Source: AP-15 sp963790875 (GTDB lineage: Bacteria > Pseudomonadota > Alphaproteobacteria > ATCC43930 > CGMCC-115725). From it: DNA of 64,000 bases. The stretch is from assembly GCA_963790875.1 (NCBI GenBank), contig CAWBQT010000016.1, positions 434,001 to 498,000 of the forward strand. Reading direction: 5' to 3'. A program made the position numbers and the translations under genes. Each line of letters starts with the position of its first letter. The first letter of the stretch is position 1. Under the pieces are notes generated by a model. That model did no database searches, was not told the DNA's origin, and worked only from the letters and a program-made list of their open reading frames with translations. Shown one piece after another: positions 43,594 through 51,397 of the stretch.

Positions 43594-43732
43594 AGTAATC
43601 CCCTGCGACCTAATCCTAAGTCCATGAGCTCCGCCCTATTTCAATCCGACAATGGATAGTTCCCCAGTCGTCGCGCGGCGATGATCGTCAACCTCTGATT
43701 TAAGAGGTTGACCACCGGGGGAGCGGCTAACG
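43594..43732 (+). promoter_or_regulatory. Conserved leader of porin copy 2 with a hairpin before the ribosome-binding site
   Basis: This block is highly similar to 47052-47190 upstream of porin copy 3, including CCGCCCTATTTCAATCCGAC and AATGGATAGTTCC. At 43689-43710 CAACCTCT and AGAGGTTG form an 8-bp stem with the loop GATTTA, ending six bases before GGGGAG. The block probably holds promoter plus untranslated leader; the hairpin may control translation or mRNA stability. Confidence 0.6.
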
Positions 43733-45439
43733 ATGACCAGAGCGCAAGGGATCACATCCTTGGCGGCGATCGGCAGCTTGACCGCAATGATTGCATTGCA
43801 GACGGGCCTTCCCGGCGCGCGCGCCGACGAGCTGCAGGACCTGATCGCCAATCAGCAATTGCTGCAGCAGCGCATCGACCAGTTGGCGAAAGCCCAGGCC
43901 AACGAGCAGACAGGCGAGCAGCAGGCGGCGGTGCTTGGCGGACCGGTCGTCGCCGGTGCCCCGTCGATCGCCGGCAGCTTCCCGCGTTCGTTTCTGATCC
44001 CGGGCACCAACACCTCGCTGGCGATCAGCGGCTTCATCAAGCTCGACATGACCGAGCGGGTTCATGGCGGCGCGCCGGATATCGGCAACGGGTCCACCGA
44101 TAACTTCGGCCTCTCGAGCCTCGCCGGGGCGCCGCTCAATCTGAAAGGCCCCGCCGGGACGATCTTTGCAACGCCGGTCTACAACGCGGCGGCGCGCAGC
44201 AACTGGGAGTTCAATGCCACTGCCGCCGAATCCCGGCTGCGCGTCGAGACGCGGACGCCGACCGATTTGGGCCAGGTCACCACCGTCCTCGAGTTCGACT
44301 TCGAGGGCTGCAACAGCGACACGATCGATTGCGCCGGTCTGAACGACGGCACCTACTCATCGCTGGCGCGCGTGCGCCTCGCCTATGCCACCGTGGGCGG
44401 GTTCCTCGCCGGACAAAGCTGGATCCCGGTCAACGACCTCGATTCGGGCCCAGAACTCTTCGATTTCAGCGGCGATGCCGGCCGGTTTGGCTTCGCCCGC
44501 GCGCCGTGGCTCGGCTATACGTGGCAGCTGCCCTGGGGCACCAGCTTCCAGGTGGCGGCGGTCGACCCGATGAGTGGCGGCTTTACGCCGATCGGCGCGC
44601 TCTACGACAACGCCGGGCCCACGCTCGGGATCGCCGGCGGCCTCAGCAATAACCCGGCGGGGACGCCGGGCGGCTTTCCCGTCAACCCCTTCAAGAGCGA
44701 GCTGCCCGACCTCAACCTCGTCCTCAGGAATAATCAGCCCTGGGGACACGTCCAGCTCAGCCTTGTCGGCACGCGTAACACCTTGCAGGACGGCGCCTTC
44801 CTCAACCAGAACTTCCTCGGCTATGGCGGCGGCATCGCGGGCAATGCCAAGCCCGACTGGTTCGGCTGGGAAAAGGACAATTTCGGCTGGACCTTCTACG
44901 CCGGCGAGGGTCTCGGCCACTATGCGAACCCGCCGGGCAACGGCGAATCGACGACGGTCAACCCGCTGGCGACGAATTTTGGCCTGGTCGGCACGGACTG
45001 CGTCGTCTCGACCGGCGTTGGCTGCTATGGCAACGCCGCCGGCACCGAGACCGGCGGTGCAACCGCGGCGAATGCGGCACTGGTGCGAACCCAGACCTTC
45101 CTGTCCTACGGCGCCGAGGGAAACTACCAGCACTGGTGGACGCCGAACCTGCGCTCGACGATCTCCGGCGGTTTCCAGACCGCGGACATTCCGACTTCGC
45201 TCGTTACGACACTCGGCTGCGCGTGTGCCGGGGCCAAGCTCCCGTTTGACTCCCAAACTGCCAACGCCAACGCGCTGACCTTTAACAAGACGCTGGTCAC
45301 CGCCCACGCCAACATCATCTGGAGCCCGGTCTCGTTCATCGATACCGGCTTCGAATTCTCCTGGGGTCATCGGCTGACGATCCTCGGCGCACAGGCCAGC
45401 ATTGACTACGTCGACTACTCGTTCAAAGTGAAGTTCTAG
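43733..45439 (+). CDS. DcaP-like outer-membrane porin, copy 2
   Basis: The 568-residue porin is very similar to copy 3 and clearly related to copy 1. It has a signal peptide ending in ARA, the coiled coil ELQDLIANQQLLQQRIDQLA, the barrel start SFLIPGTNTSLAISGFIKLD and the terminal strand YVDYSFKVKF. Cysteines in GCNSDTIDCAG, DCVVSTGVGC and LGCACAG are conserved. Differences from the other copies cluster in predicted surface loops (for example FVPV versus WIPV, and the LGCACAG loop). It is preceded by GGGGAG and the shared leader, and followed by a hairpin and a frameshifted SpoIIAA-like gene. Confidence 0.88.
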   Translation: MTRAQGITSLAAIGSLTAMIALQTGLPGARADELQDLIANQQLLQQRIDQLAKAQANEQTGEQQAAVLGGPVVAGAPSIAGSFPRSFLIPGTNTSLAISGFIKLDMTERVHGGAPDIGNGSTDNFGLSSLAGAPLNLKGPAGTIFATPVYNAAARSNWEFNATAAESRLRVETRTPTDLGQVTTVLEFDFEGCNSDTIDCAGLNDGTYSSLARVRLAYATVGGFLAGQSWIPVNDLDSGPELFDFSGDAGRFGFARAPWLGYTWQLPWGTSFQVAAVDPMSGGFTPIGALYDNAGPTLGIAGGLSNNPAGTPGGFPVNPFKSELPDLNLVLRNNQPWGHVQLSLVGTRNTLQDGAFLNQNFLGYGGGIAGNAKPDWFGWEKDNFGWTFYAGEGLGHYANPPGNGESTTVNPLATNFGLVGTDCVVSTGVGCYGNAAGTETGGATAANAALVRTQTFLSYGAEGNYQHWWTPNLRSTISGGFQTADIPTSLVTTLGCACAGAKLPFDSQTANANALTFNKTLVTAHANIIWSPVSFIDTGFEFSWGHRLTILGAQASIDYVDYSFKVKF

Positions 45440-45464
45440 CGGCAAACATCCGTTCGGTTTGCAC

Positions 45465-45490
45465 GGCGGCAGCGGTCTTCCGCTGCCGCC
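45465..45490 (+). terminator. Hairpin after porin copy 2
   Basis: GGCGGCAGCGG-tctt-CCGCTGCCGCC is a perfect 11-bp stem with a four-base loop, 26 bp after the porin stop. There is no T-run. It is conserved in position in all three cassettes, so it may protect the porin mRNA and lower expression of the downstream gene. Confidence 0.55.
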
Positions 45491-45511
45491 CGCGAATTTG
45501 CGGAGCAGGCC

Positions 45512-46004
45512 ATGATCGAGATCATCGAGGGGCTGCCCGACAACGTCCTCGGCATCATCGTCAAGGGCCGGCTGACCAAGACCGACTGCGCCGAGATCCT
45601 GCTGCCGAAGCTCAGGAAGGCGCTCGATTGGCACTATAAGCTGCGGCTTTACTACGAGATCCGCTCGCGCTTCCCCGGGGCCGCCTGGGAGACGATCGAT
45701 CTCGGCCTCGACCATGTGCCGTGGGAGCGGGTCGCGATCGTCACCGACGTCGCCTCGGTTCGGCACACGGTGCAGGCATTGCGCCTTGTCATCCCCGGTG
45801 ACATCCGGGTCTTCGAGTTCGAGCCAGATGGCGCAGGGGCTCGCCTGGATCACGGCCCGCGACGCGCGGGCGCCGGACGAGGCCACGTCACCAGGCCGCC
45901 GGCGCCGGCTCGATGTGTCGCTGCCGACCGCCGCCGGACATGCCGACAGCCTGTCCTTCCGCCCGGCATCGCAATACCTCAGCGACCGCGCCGACCCCAA
46001 ATGA
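45512..46004 (+). pseudogene. SpoIIAA-like gene, cassette copy 2, frameshifted
   Basis: The first about 102 codons match copies 1 and 3 (MIEIIEGLPDNVLGIIVKGR to GDIRVFE). At 45817-45820 the sequence reads GAGTTCGAG where copy 3 has GAGTCGAG. The extra T moves the reading frame. The lost part (SSQMAQGLAWITARDARAP to SQYLSDRADPK) is still present in the next frame up to the TGA at 46002-46004. The in-frame product would instead run to 46258 with unrelated sequence. It is either a recent pseudogene or a sequencing error. Confidence 0.75.
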
Positions 46005-46185
46005 ACCGGACAAAAAGGAGGTGCTTCGCCGCGCCGCCTGACCGCGACCGCCCTGCCGCCGTCGAGACCGGTGCGCGCGGTGCCCGGCACCCCGTCGATG
46101 GCGAGGGCATGCCCCGGCGAAGGCTGGGGTCGGATCGGACAAAAAACAGGGCTCCAGGTCCGAAACACCAAGCTTTGCCGCCATC

Positions 46186-46222
46186 GGGAAACGTGACGTC
46201 ACGATTGTCAATAGGAGGCGGA
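46186..46222 (+). repeat. 37-bp block shared with the 3' end of the IS copies
   Basis: GGGAAACGTGACGT, one variable base, then ACGATTG and CAATAGGAG match the IS DNA at 32710-32746 (and its counterpart in copy 2) with only a few differences. Here it is the leader, including the AGGAG ribosome-binding site, of the small gene at 46225. Confidence 0.55.
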
Positions 46223-46224
46223 GA

Positions 46225-46536
46225 ATGCCCAGACAACGCCTCGGCATCGCCCCGATGACCCCGGCCGAGCGCCAGGCGCGGCACCGCGCCAAGCTGCGCC
46301 AACGGAGCCAAACCGTGCGTCCACCGCCGGCCCGGCGCCTTCCGCCACGGCCACAGCGGTGGACGGCAGCGGTCGCAACATTGGTCGATCTGCAGAACGA
46401 GTACCGCGCCTGGTTCGACGCGCTTCCTGCCAATCTCGAAGGGTCGAGGCTGGCCGAGAAGCTGCAAGCCATTGTCGAACTCGATCTCGACGAATTGCAG
46501 GCGATCGACCCACCGCGTGGCTACGGCCGCGACTGA
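46225..46536 (+). CDS. Small basic protein of unknown function (MTPAERQARHRAKLR type)
   Basis: The 103-residue protein has a basic N-terminus (MTPAERQARHRAKLRQRSQ), a Pro-rich linker, and a helical C-terminal part (TLVDLQNEYRAWFDALPANL, then LAEKLQAIVELDLDELQAID). AGGAG lies nine bases before ATG 46225. I know this type of protein only as a hypothetical often seen near mobile elements. A degenerate second copy follows at 46641-46891. The leader shares a block with the IS 3' end, which suggests that it was carried by, or is related to, mobile DNA. Confidence 0.55.
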   Translation: MPRQRLGIAPMTPAERQARHRAKLRQRSQTVRPPPARRLPPRPQRWTAAVATLVDLQNEYRAWFDALPANLEGSRLAEKLQAIVELDLDELQAIDPPRGYGRD

Positions 46537-46640
46537 CGTCGGAGCTTGTCGTACCGCCCAACGACCCTGGGCAAGTTGCCGAACTTGACGGGCCCGACTG
46601 ACAGCCTCGGCCGGCCCCGTCCCTTCGGCGGTCGTCGGCG

Positions 46641-46891
46641 ATGACGGTGGTCGCGGAGCTTGTCGCGTTGCAAGCCGAGTATCTGGTCCAACTCGATGCC
46701 CTGACCGCGGCTTTACGCGGGGCGCCATCGGTGAGGCGTTGCAGGCGATTGGCGATCTCGGCGAAATCTGTGCCATCGAGCCGCCGCGCGCATTTTGGGC
46801 GGAATTGACCGAGGAATTCGCTCGCGATTGCCCGTGGGAGGCAGCAGATGCAATCAGGATACGGTCGCCCGACTGCACAATTAAAGATTGA
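46641..46891 (+). pseudogene. Frameshifted relative of the small protein at 46225
   Basis: The first frame from ATG 46641 gives VAELVALQAEYLVQLDALTA, similar to TLVDLQNEYRAWFDALPANL of the upstream gene. After about 46725 the similarity moves to another frame: IGEALQAIGDLGEICAIEPP, matching LAEKLQAIVELDLDELQAID, and continuing to the TGA at 46889-46891. One missing base near GGGGCGCC explains the break. The basic N-terminal region is absent. Confidence 0.5.
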
Positions 46892-47051
46892 ACAAGATTA
46901 CCACATCACTACCATATAAGCGAAGGACTTAGCTCCCAATGGGGAAAGGGTCTCATCATCTGCTGACAAAAGTCTTAAATCCATCCATGTTGGGCGGCGA
47001 TCCTGTTCGATTTAGTTCGCGACTGACGAGGCACGATTGACGCGGTCAGGG

Positions 47052-47190
47052 AAGTAATCCCCCTTCGACCTATCCTAGATCTGACTGCTCCGCCCTATTT
47101 CAATCCGACAATGGATAGTTCCGGGGTCGTTCCGCGGCAATGATCGTCAACCTCTGATTTAGAGGTCGGCTTTCGGGGGAGCGGCTAACG
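47052..47190 (+). promoter_or_regulatory. Conserved leader of porin copy 3 with hairpin
   Basis: This is the counterpart of 43594-43732. ACCTCT (47150-47155) and AGAGGT (47161-47166) form a stem with a five-base loop, followed by GGGGGAGCGG and ATG 47191. The match to the copy 2 leader begins sharply near GTAATCCCC, which marks the left boundary of the duplicated unit. The preceding 46892-47051 is AT-richer and holds no gene. Confidence 0.55.
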
Positions 47191-48900
47191 ATGACCAGAG
47201 CGCAAGGGATCGCATCCTTGGCGGCGATCGGCAGCTTGACCGCAATGATTGCGCTGCAGACGGGCCTTCCCGCCGCGCGCGCCGACGAGCTGCAGGACCT
47301 GATCGCAAATCAGCAGCTGCTGCAGCAGCGCATCGACCAGTTGGCGAAAGCCCAGGCCAACGAGCAGACCGGCGAGCAGCAGGCGGCGGTGCTCGGCGGA
47401 CCGGTCGTCGCCGGCCAGCCGTCGATCGCCGGCAGCTTCCCGCGTTCGTTCCTGATCCCAGGGACCAACACCTCGCTGGCGATCAGCGGCTTCATCAAGC
47501 TCGACATGACCGAGCGGATTCATGGCGGCGCGCCGGATATCGGCAACGGGTCCACCGATAACTTCGGCCTCTCGAGCCTCGCCGGGGCGCCGCTCAATCT
47601 GAAAGGCCCCGGCGGGACGATCTTTGCGACGCCGGTCTACAACGCGGCGCGGCGCAGCAACTGGGAGTTCAATGCCACTGCCGCCGAATCCCGGCTGCGC
47701 GTCGAGACGCGGACGCCGACCGATTTGGGCCAGGTCACCACGGTCCTCGAGTTCGACTTCGAGGGCTGCAACAGCGACACTATCAATTGCGCGGGTCTGA
47801 ACGACGGCACCTACTCATCGCTGGCGCGCATGCGCCTCGCCTATGCCACTGTGGGCGGGCTGCTTGCCGGGCAGGCCTTCATCCCGGTCAACGACCTCGA
47901 TTCTGGTCCCGAACTTTTCGATTTCGCCGGCGACGCCGGCCGGTTCGGTTTCGCCCGCGCACCGTGGCTCGGCTATACGTGGCAGCTGCCCTACGGCACC
48001 AGCTTCCAGGTGGCGGCGGTCGAGCCGTTTACCGGCGGCTTTACGCCGATCGGCGGGCTCTACGACGACGCCGGGCCCACGCTCGGGATCGCCGGCGGCA
48101 TCAGCAATAACCCGGCGGGGACCCCGGGCGGCTTTCCCGTCAACCCCTTCAAGGACACGCTGCCCGACCTCAACGTGGTCCTCAGGAATAATCAGCCCTG
48201 GGGACACGTCCAGCTCGGATGGATCACCGCGCGTTACACCCTGCAGGACGGCGCCTTCCTCAACCAGAACCTCCTCGGCTATGGCGGTGCCATCGCGGGC
48301 AATGCCAAGCCCAACTGGTTCGGCTGGGAAAAGGACAATTTCGGCTGGACCTTCTACGCCGGCGAGGGTCTCGGCCACTATGGGAACCCGCCGGGCAACG
48401 CCGAATCGACGACGGTCAACCCGCTGGCGACGAATTTTGGCCTGGTCGGCGCGGACTGCAACGTCACGTCCGGCGTCGGCTGCTATGGCAACGCCGCCGG
48501 CACCGAGACCGGCGGCGCCACCGCGGCGAATGCGGCGCTGGTGCGAACCCAAACCTTCCTGTCATACGGCGCCGAGGGCAATTACCAGCACTGGTGGACG
48601 CCGAACCTGCGCTCGACGATATCCGGCGGCTTCCAGACTGCCGACATTCCGACTTCGCTCGTAACGACACTCGGCTGCGCGTGTAACACACGGAACATAG
48701 CCCCGTTCGATACGCTCGCGGCCAACGCCAACGCGCTGACCTTTAACAAGACGCTGATTACCGCCCACGCCAACATCATTTGGAGCCCGGTCTCGTTCAT
48801 CGATACCGGCTTCGAATTCTCCTGGGGTCATCGGCTGACGCTCCTCGGCGCGACCGCCAGCATTGACTACGTCGACTACTCGTTCAAAGTGAAGTTCTAG
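47191..48900 (+). CDS. DcaP-like outer-membrane porin, copy 3
   Basis: The 569-residue porin is nearly identical to copy 2 through the signal peptide, coiled coil and most strands. It differs in patches, such as LLAGQAFIPVNDLDSG, PYGTSFQVAAVEPFTGGFTP, GWITARYTLQDGAF and the loop CACNTRNIAPFDTLA. The terminal strand is YVDYSFKVKF. Patchy variation limited to loops suggests either selection on exposed regions or recombination among copies. It is followed by a perfect hairpin and an intact SpoIIAA-like gene. Confidence 0.88.
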   Translation: MTRAQGIASLAAIGSLTAMIALQTGLPAARADELQDLIANQQLLQQRIDQLAKAQANEQTGEQQAAVLGGPVVAGQPSIAGSFPRSFLIPGTNTSLAISGFIKLDMTERIHGGAPDIGNGSTDNFGLSSLAGAPLNLKGPGGTIFATPVYNAARRSNWEFNATAAESRLRVETRTPTDLGQVTTVLEFDFEGCNSDTINCAGLNDGTYSSLARMRLAYATVGGLLAGQAFIPVNDLDSGPELFDFAGDAGRFGFARAPWLGYTWQLPYGTSFQVAAVEPFTGGFTPIGGLYDDAGPTLGIAGGISNNPAGTPGGFPVNPFKDTLPDLNVVLRNNQPWGHVQLGWITARYTLQDGAFLNQNLLGYGGAIAGNAKPNWFGWEKDNFGWTFYAGEGLGHYGNPPGNAESTTVNPLATNFGLVGADCNVTSGVGCYGNAAGTETGGATAANAALVRTQTFLSYGAEGNYQHWWTPNLRSTISGGFQTADIPTSLVTTLGCACNTRNIAPFDTLAANANALTFNKTLITAHANIIWSPVSFIDTGFEFSWGHRLTLLGATASIDYVDYSFKVKF

Positions 48901-48928
48901 CGGCAATAACCGGGGTGCACGACCCGAC

Positions 48929-48955
48929 GGCGGCAGCGGATCGACCGCTGCCGCC
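48929..48955 (+). terminator. Hairpin after porin copy 3
   Basis: GGCGGCAGCGG-atcga-CCGCTGCCGCC is a perfect 11-bp stem, 28 bp after the porin stop and 24 bp before the SpoIIAA-like start. It is the same structure as in cassettes 1 and 2, with a different loop. Confidence 0.55.
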
Positions 48956-48979
48956 ATCGTTGAATTTGCGGAGCAGGCC

Positions 48980-49474
48980 ATGATCGAGATCATCGAGGGG
49001 CTGCCCGACAACGTCGTCGGCATCATCGTCAAGGGCCGGCTGACCAAGACCGACTGCGCCGAGATCCTACTGCCGAAGCTCAGGAAGGCGCTCGATTGGC
49101 ACTACAAGCTGCGGCTCTATTACGAGATCCGCTCGCGCTTCCCCGGGGCCGCCTGGGAGACGATCGATCTCGGCCTCGACCATGTGCCGTGGGAGCGGGT
49201 CGCGATCGTCACCGACGTCGCGTCGGTTCGGCACACGGTGCAGGCATTGCGCCTTGTTATCCCCGGCGACATCCGGGTCTTCGAGTCGAGCCAGATGGCG
49301 CAAGGGCTCGCCTGGATCACGGCCCGCGACGCGCGGGCGCCGGACGAGGCCACGTCACCGGGCCGCCGGCGACGCCCCGGGCTGTCGCTGCCGGCCGCCA
49401 ATGCCGAGCGTGCCGCGAGCCTCTCCTTCCGCCCAGCACCGCAATACCTCAGCGACCGCACCAATCCGAGCTGA
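48980..49474 (+). CDS. SpoIIAA-like protein, cassette copy 3
   Basis: The 164-residue intact copy reads MIEIIEGLPDNVVGIIVKGR, LRLYYEIRSRFPGAAWETID, WERVAIVTDVASVRHTVQAL and RVFESSQMAQGLAWITA, then a tail of about 40 residues (PGRRRRPGLSLPAANAERA and onward) ending SDRTNPS. The domain is the SpoIIAA-like STAS type. The DNA around residue 103 (GAGTCGAG) is the reference that shows the frameshift in copy 2. The gene is downstream of porin copy 3 with GGAG before the ATG. Confidence 0.83.
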   Translation: MIEIIEGLPDNVVGIIVKGRLTKTDCAEILLPKLRKALDWHYKLRLYYEIRSRFPGAAWETIDLGLDHVPWERVAIVTDVASVRHTVQALRLVIPGDIRVFESSQMAQGLAWITARDARAPDEATSPGRRRRPGLSLPAANAERAASLSFRPAPQYLSDRTNPS

Positions 49475-49511
49475 ACCGGAAGGGCCGGGGACCGCAGCCC
49501 CCTCCGCAGCC

Positions 49512-49566
49512 CCTCCCACTGTCGCGGGTCCCTCCCTCTCCCCGCTCGCGGCAGCTCGCGGGGAGA
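49512..49566. repeat. REP-like repeat, intact copy
   Basis: Read in reverse this gives the CGCGAGCGGGGAGAGGGAGG and GACCCGCGACAGTGGGAG series. It is the uninterrupted form of the repeat split by IS copy 2. A palindrome (CTCTCCCCGCTCGCGGCAGC against its reverse CGCGGGGAGAG) is part of it. Confidence 0.55.
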
Positions 49567-49590
49567 GGGGCGTAGTCGCGCGGAAACCGC

Positions 49591-50082
49591 CTAGCCGTCG
49601 CCGGGGTAGAATGGCGTGCGGGCGAGCTCCGGTACGGCCATCGCGGTCGGCATCTGCCACACGTAGAAGGTCGGCCGGGCCCAGTTGGCCGACGCCCCGC
49701 CACTCGCCCAAACGTCCGAGACGAAAACCTTGAAATACGCGGTTTCGCCCGGCACCAGCGTGGCCTGCGGAAACTGGTTGATGTCGACGCCCCAGCTGTC
49801 GACCGTGACGTAATATTGTCCCGGCGCGACATCGCGATAGAAGGCGCCGCCATCCTCGGAGATGCCGACGATCGCGCCGTTCATCCTGACGTAGGACCGC
49901 GTGGTGCTGATGTAGGGCTGGTCGTCGCGATAGAACCAGGCGCGCGCCATGCCGGCGGGAACGGGTGGGATGGCGACGCTGCCGACCGGCGGCAGCGAGG
50001 AACAACCGCACAACAGGGCGACAAGGACTACCGCCCCGACGCAACGCAACCAGCCCACGGCCTTCTTTGAAAGAGCGGACAT
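49591..50082 (-). CDS. DUF2846-like lipoprotein
   Basis: The 163-residue protein has a lipoprotein signal (LRCVGAVVLVALLCGC, Cys near residue 27) and then the DUF2846 pattern: VPAGMARAWFYRDDQPYIST, VRMNGAIVGISEDGGAFYRD, VAPGQYYVTVDSWGVD and VPGETAYFKVF. These periplasmic or outer-membrane lipoproteins have an immunoglobulin-like fold and unknown function. GGGAGG lies just upstream of ATG 50082. It is divergent from the small lipoprotein at 50213. Confidence 0.8.
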   Translation of the reverse strand: MSALSKKAVGWLRCVGAVVLVALLCGCSSLPPVGSVAIPPVPAGMARAWFYRDDQPYISTTRSYVRMNGAIVGISEDGGAFYRDVAPGQYYVTVDSWGVDINQFPQATLVPGETAYFKVFVSDVWASGGASANWARPTFYVWQMPTAMAVPELARTPFYPGDG

Positions 50083-50212
50083 ACGATCCTCCCTTCGACC
50101 GCCAATATGGGTTTGCCGCCCGACCCTTTCGACTGTGGGCACGCGATAGGCTGGCCTGCGCCGCGCGCCGGGGGTAAAATGCGGTTCTGTCCAGACTGCC
50201 GGAGGCGGTCCG

Positions 50213-50476
50213 ATGCGACGCGTCTTCCCTGTTCTGATCCTCGCTCTTGCCCTCGCCGGCTGCACCGAGGCGACGGCGAGCCGGATCGACGCCCGAACCT
50301 TCGAGATCGACGGCCCGGGCGTTCCCGGCGGTTCGACGGCGCCCGACCAGCGCATGGCCGCACGCGTCTGTCCGAATGGCTACCGCGTGCTGAACCAGAT
50401 CGAGCGGCGAAACACTCCCGACGGCTATTCCGACGAGCCGGGGGTCTATACCAATTGGACGATCCGCTGCCTGTAG
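50213..50476 (+). CDS. Small lipoprotein of unknown function
   Basis: The 87-residue protein has a classic lipobox (VLILALALAGC, Cys at 17). The short mature part contains two further cysteines (RVCPNGYRVL and WTIRCL), which could form a disulfide. GGAGG precedes the ATG. No family was recognised. Confidence 0.65.
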   Translation: MRRVFPVLILALALAGCTEATASRIDARTFEIDGPGVPGGSTAPDQRMAARVCPNGYRVLNQIERRNTPDGYSDEPGVYTNWTIRCL

Positions 50477-50538
50477 TTCCCTGGACCGCAGCCTCTCTGA
50501 CTAGCAGCGCAGTTTTTGTCCGGCGACCGCCCTTCACC

Positions 50539-50572
50539 CCAGCCCTCTCGCCGCGAGCGGAGAGAGGGCTGG
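50539..50572. repeat. REP-like palindrome
   Basis: CCAGCCCTCTC (50539-50549) and GAGAGGGCTGG (50562-50572) form a perfect 11-bp stem around GCCGCGAGCGGA. It is flanked by TTCACCC and GGGTGAGGGG, as in other intergenic repeats of this window (36.8, 38.9, 49.5 kb). Confidence 0.6.
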
Positions 50573-50662
50573 ACCCGTATAACGGGAGGGTGAGGGGCTC
50601 TCGAAACGATAGGCTGTTGCCCTCAGGAACATCCCGGCAGCGCAAGCGGTTGGAGAAGATGG

Positions 50663-51301
50663 ATGCATTTCGACCTCGCGGCAATCCCGGCGACCGACGC
50701 CTATAAACTCCTGGTTTCGACGGTGGTGCCGCGGCCGATTGCGCTCGTGACGACGGTCGACGGCGGCGGCCGGGTCAACGCCGCGCCGTTCAGCTTCTTC
50801 AACGCCGTCAGCTCGATACCGCCGGTCGTCGTGCTCGGCATCGGCCCCGGCATCAACGGCGCCGACGGCTACAAGGACACCGAGCGCAACATCCGCGACA
50901 GCGGCGAGTTCGTCGTCAATCTCGTCGACGAGGCATTGGCCCGCCGCATGAATATTTGCGCGGTCGATTTCCCGGCCGAAATCGCCGAACTCGATCGCGC
51001 CGACCTGACGCCGCTGCCCTCCGCCGGGGTGCGCCCGCCGCGCATCGCCGAAGCGCCGGTCGGCCTCGAATGCCGCCGCATCACCGGCCTGTCGCTCGGT
51101 CCGCGCTCGACCCTCGAAGTCGGCCGGGTGGTGCACATCCACATCCGCGACGATCTGATCGATCCGGCGAAAATGTATGTCCATACCGAGAAGATGCGGC
51201 TGATCGGCCGGATGCACGGCCGCGGCTGGTATGCGCGCACGAGCGACCTGTTCCTGATGGAGCGACTGACCCAAGAAAATTGGCACGCCGCCGAAAAGTG
51301 A
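50663..51301 (+). CDS. Flavin reductase-like (FMN-binding split-barrel) protein
   Basis: The 212-residue protein has the flavin-reductase-domain start KLLVSTVVPRPIALVTTVDG and NAAPFSFFNAVSSIPPVVVL, the FMN-contact region DGYKDTERNIRDSGEFVVNL, and LGPRSTLEVGRVVHIHIRDD. It probably binds FMN and reduces it or passes electrons to a partner monooxygenase; no monooxygenase is adjacent. It lies 97 bp upstream of ppc on the same strand. Confidence 0.84.
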   Translation: MHFDLAAIPATDAYKLLVSTVVPRPIALVTTVDGGGRVNAAPFSFFNAVSSIPPVVVLGIGPGINGADGYKDTERNIRDSGEFVVNLVDEALARRMNICAVDFPAEIAELDRADLTPLPSAGVRPPRIAEAPVGLECRRITGLSLGPRSTLEVGRVVHIHIRDDLIDPAKMYVHTEKMRLIGRMHGRGWYARTSDLFLMERLTQENWHAAEK

Positions 51302-51397
51302 CCGGCGGGTGCCGAGGCCGCGCCCCGCTCTTCCCATAAGGCATGGTTCCTGCATGAGCGGCCGGAACCGGGGGGACAAAGCAAGGTTGGGGAGGTC

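Larger units (their letters stand above)
43272..43732. promoter_or_regulatory. Divergent control region of porin copies 1 and 2, AT-rich in its centre
   Basis: These 461 bp separate the start codons of two divergent porins. The middle (about 43340-43500) is unusually AT-rich for this genome and carries related motifs: ATCTTTAGGTTTAGATT at 43351-43367 and ATCTTTAGATTTAAATCT at 43475-43492. The latter contains the perfect palindrome TAGATTTAAATCTA (43480-43493). They could be operator sites. The outer parts are the conserved porin leaders. Promoter elements could not be placed with confidence. Confidence 0.5.
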
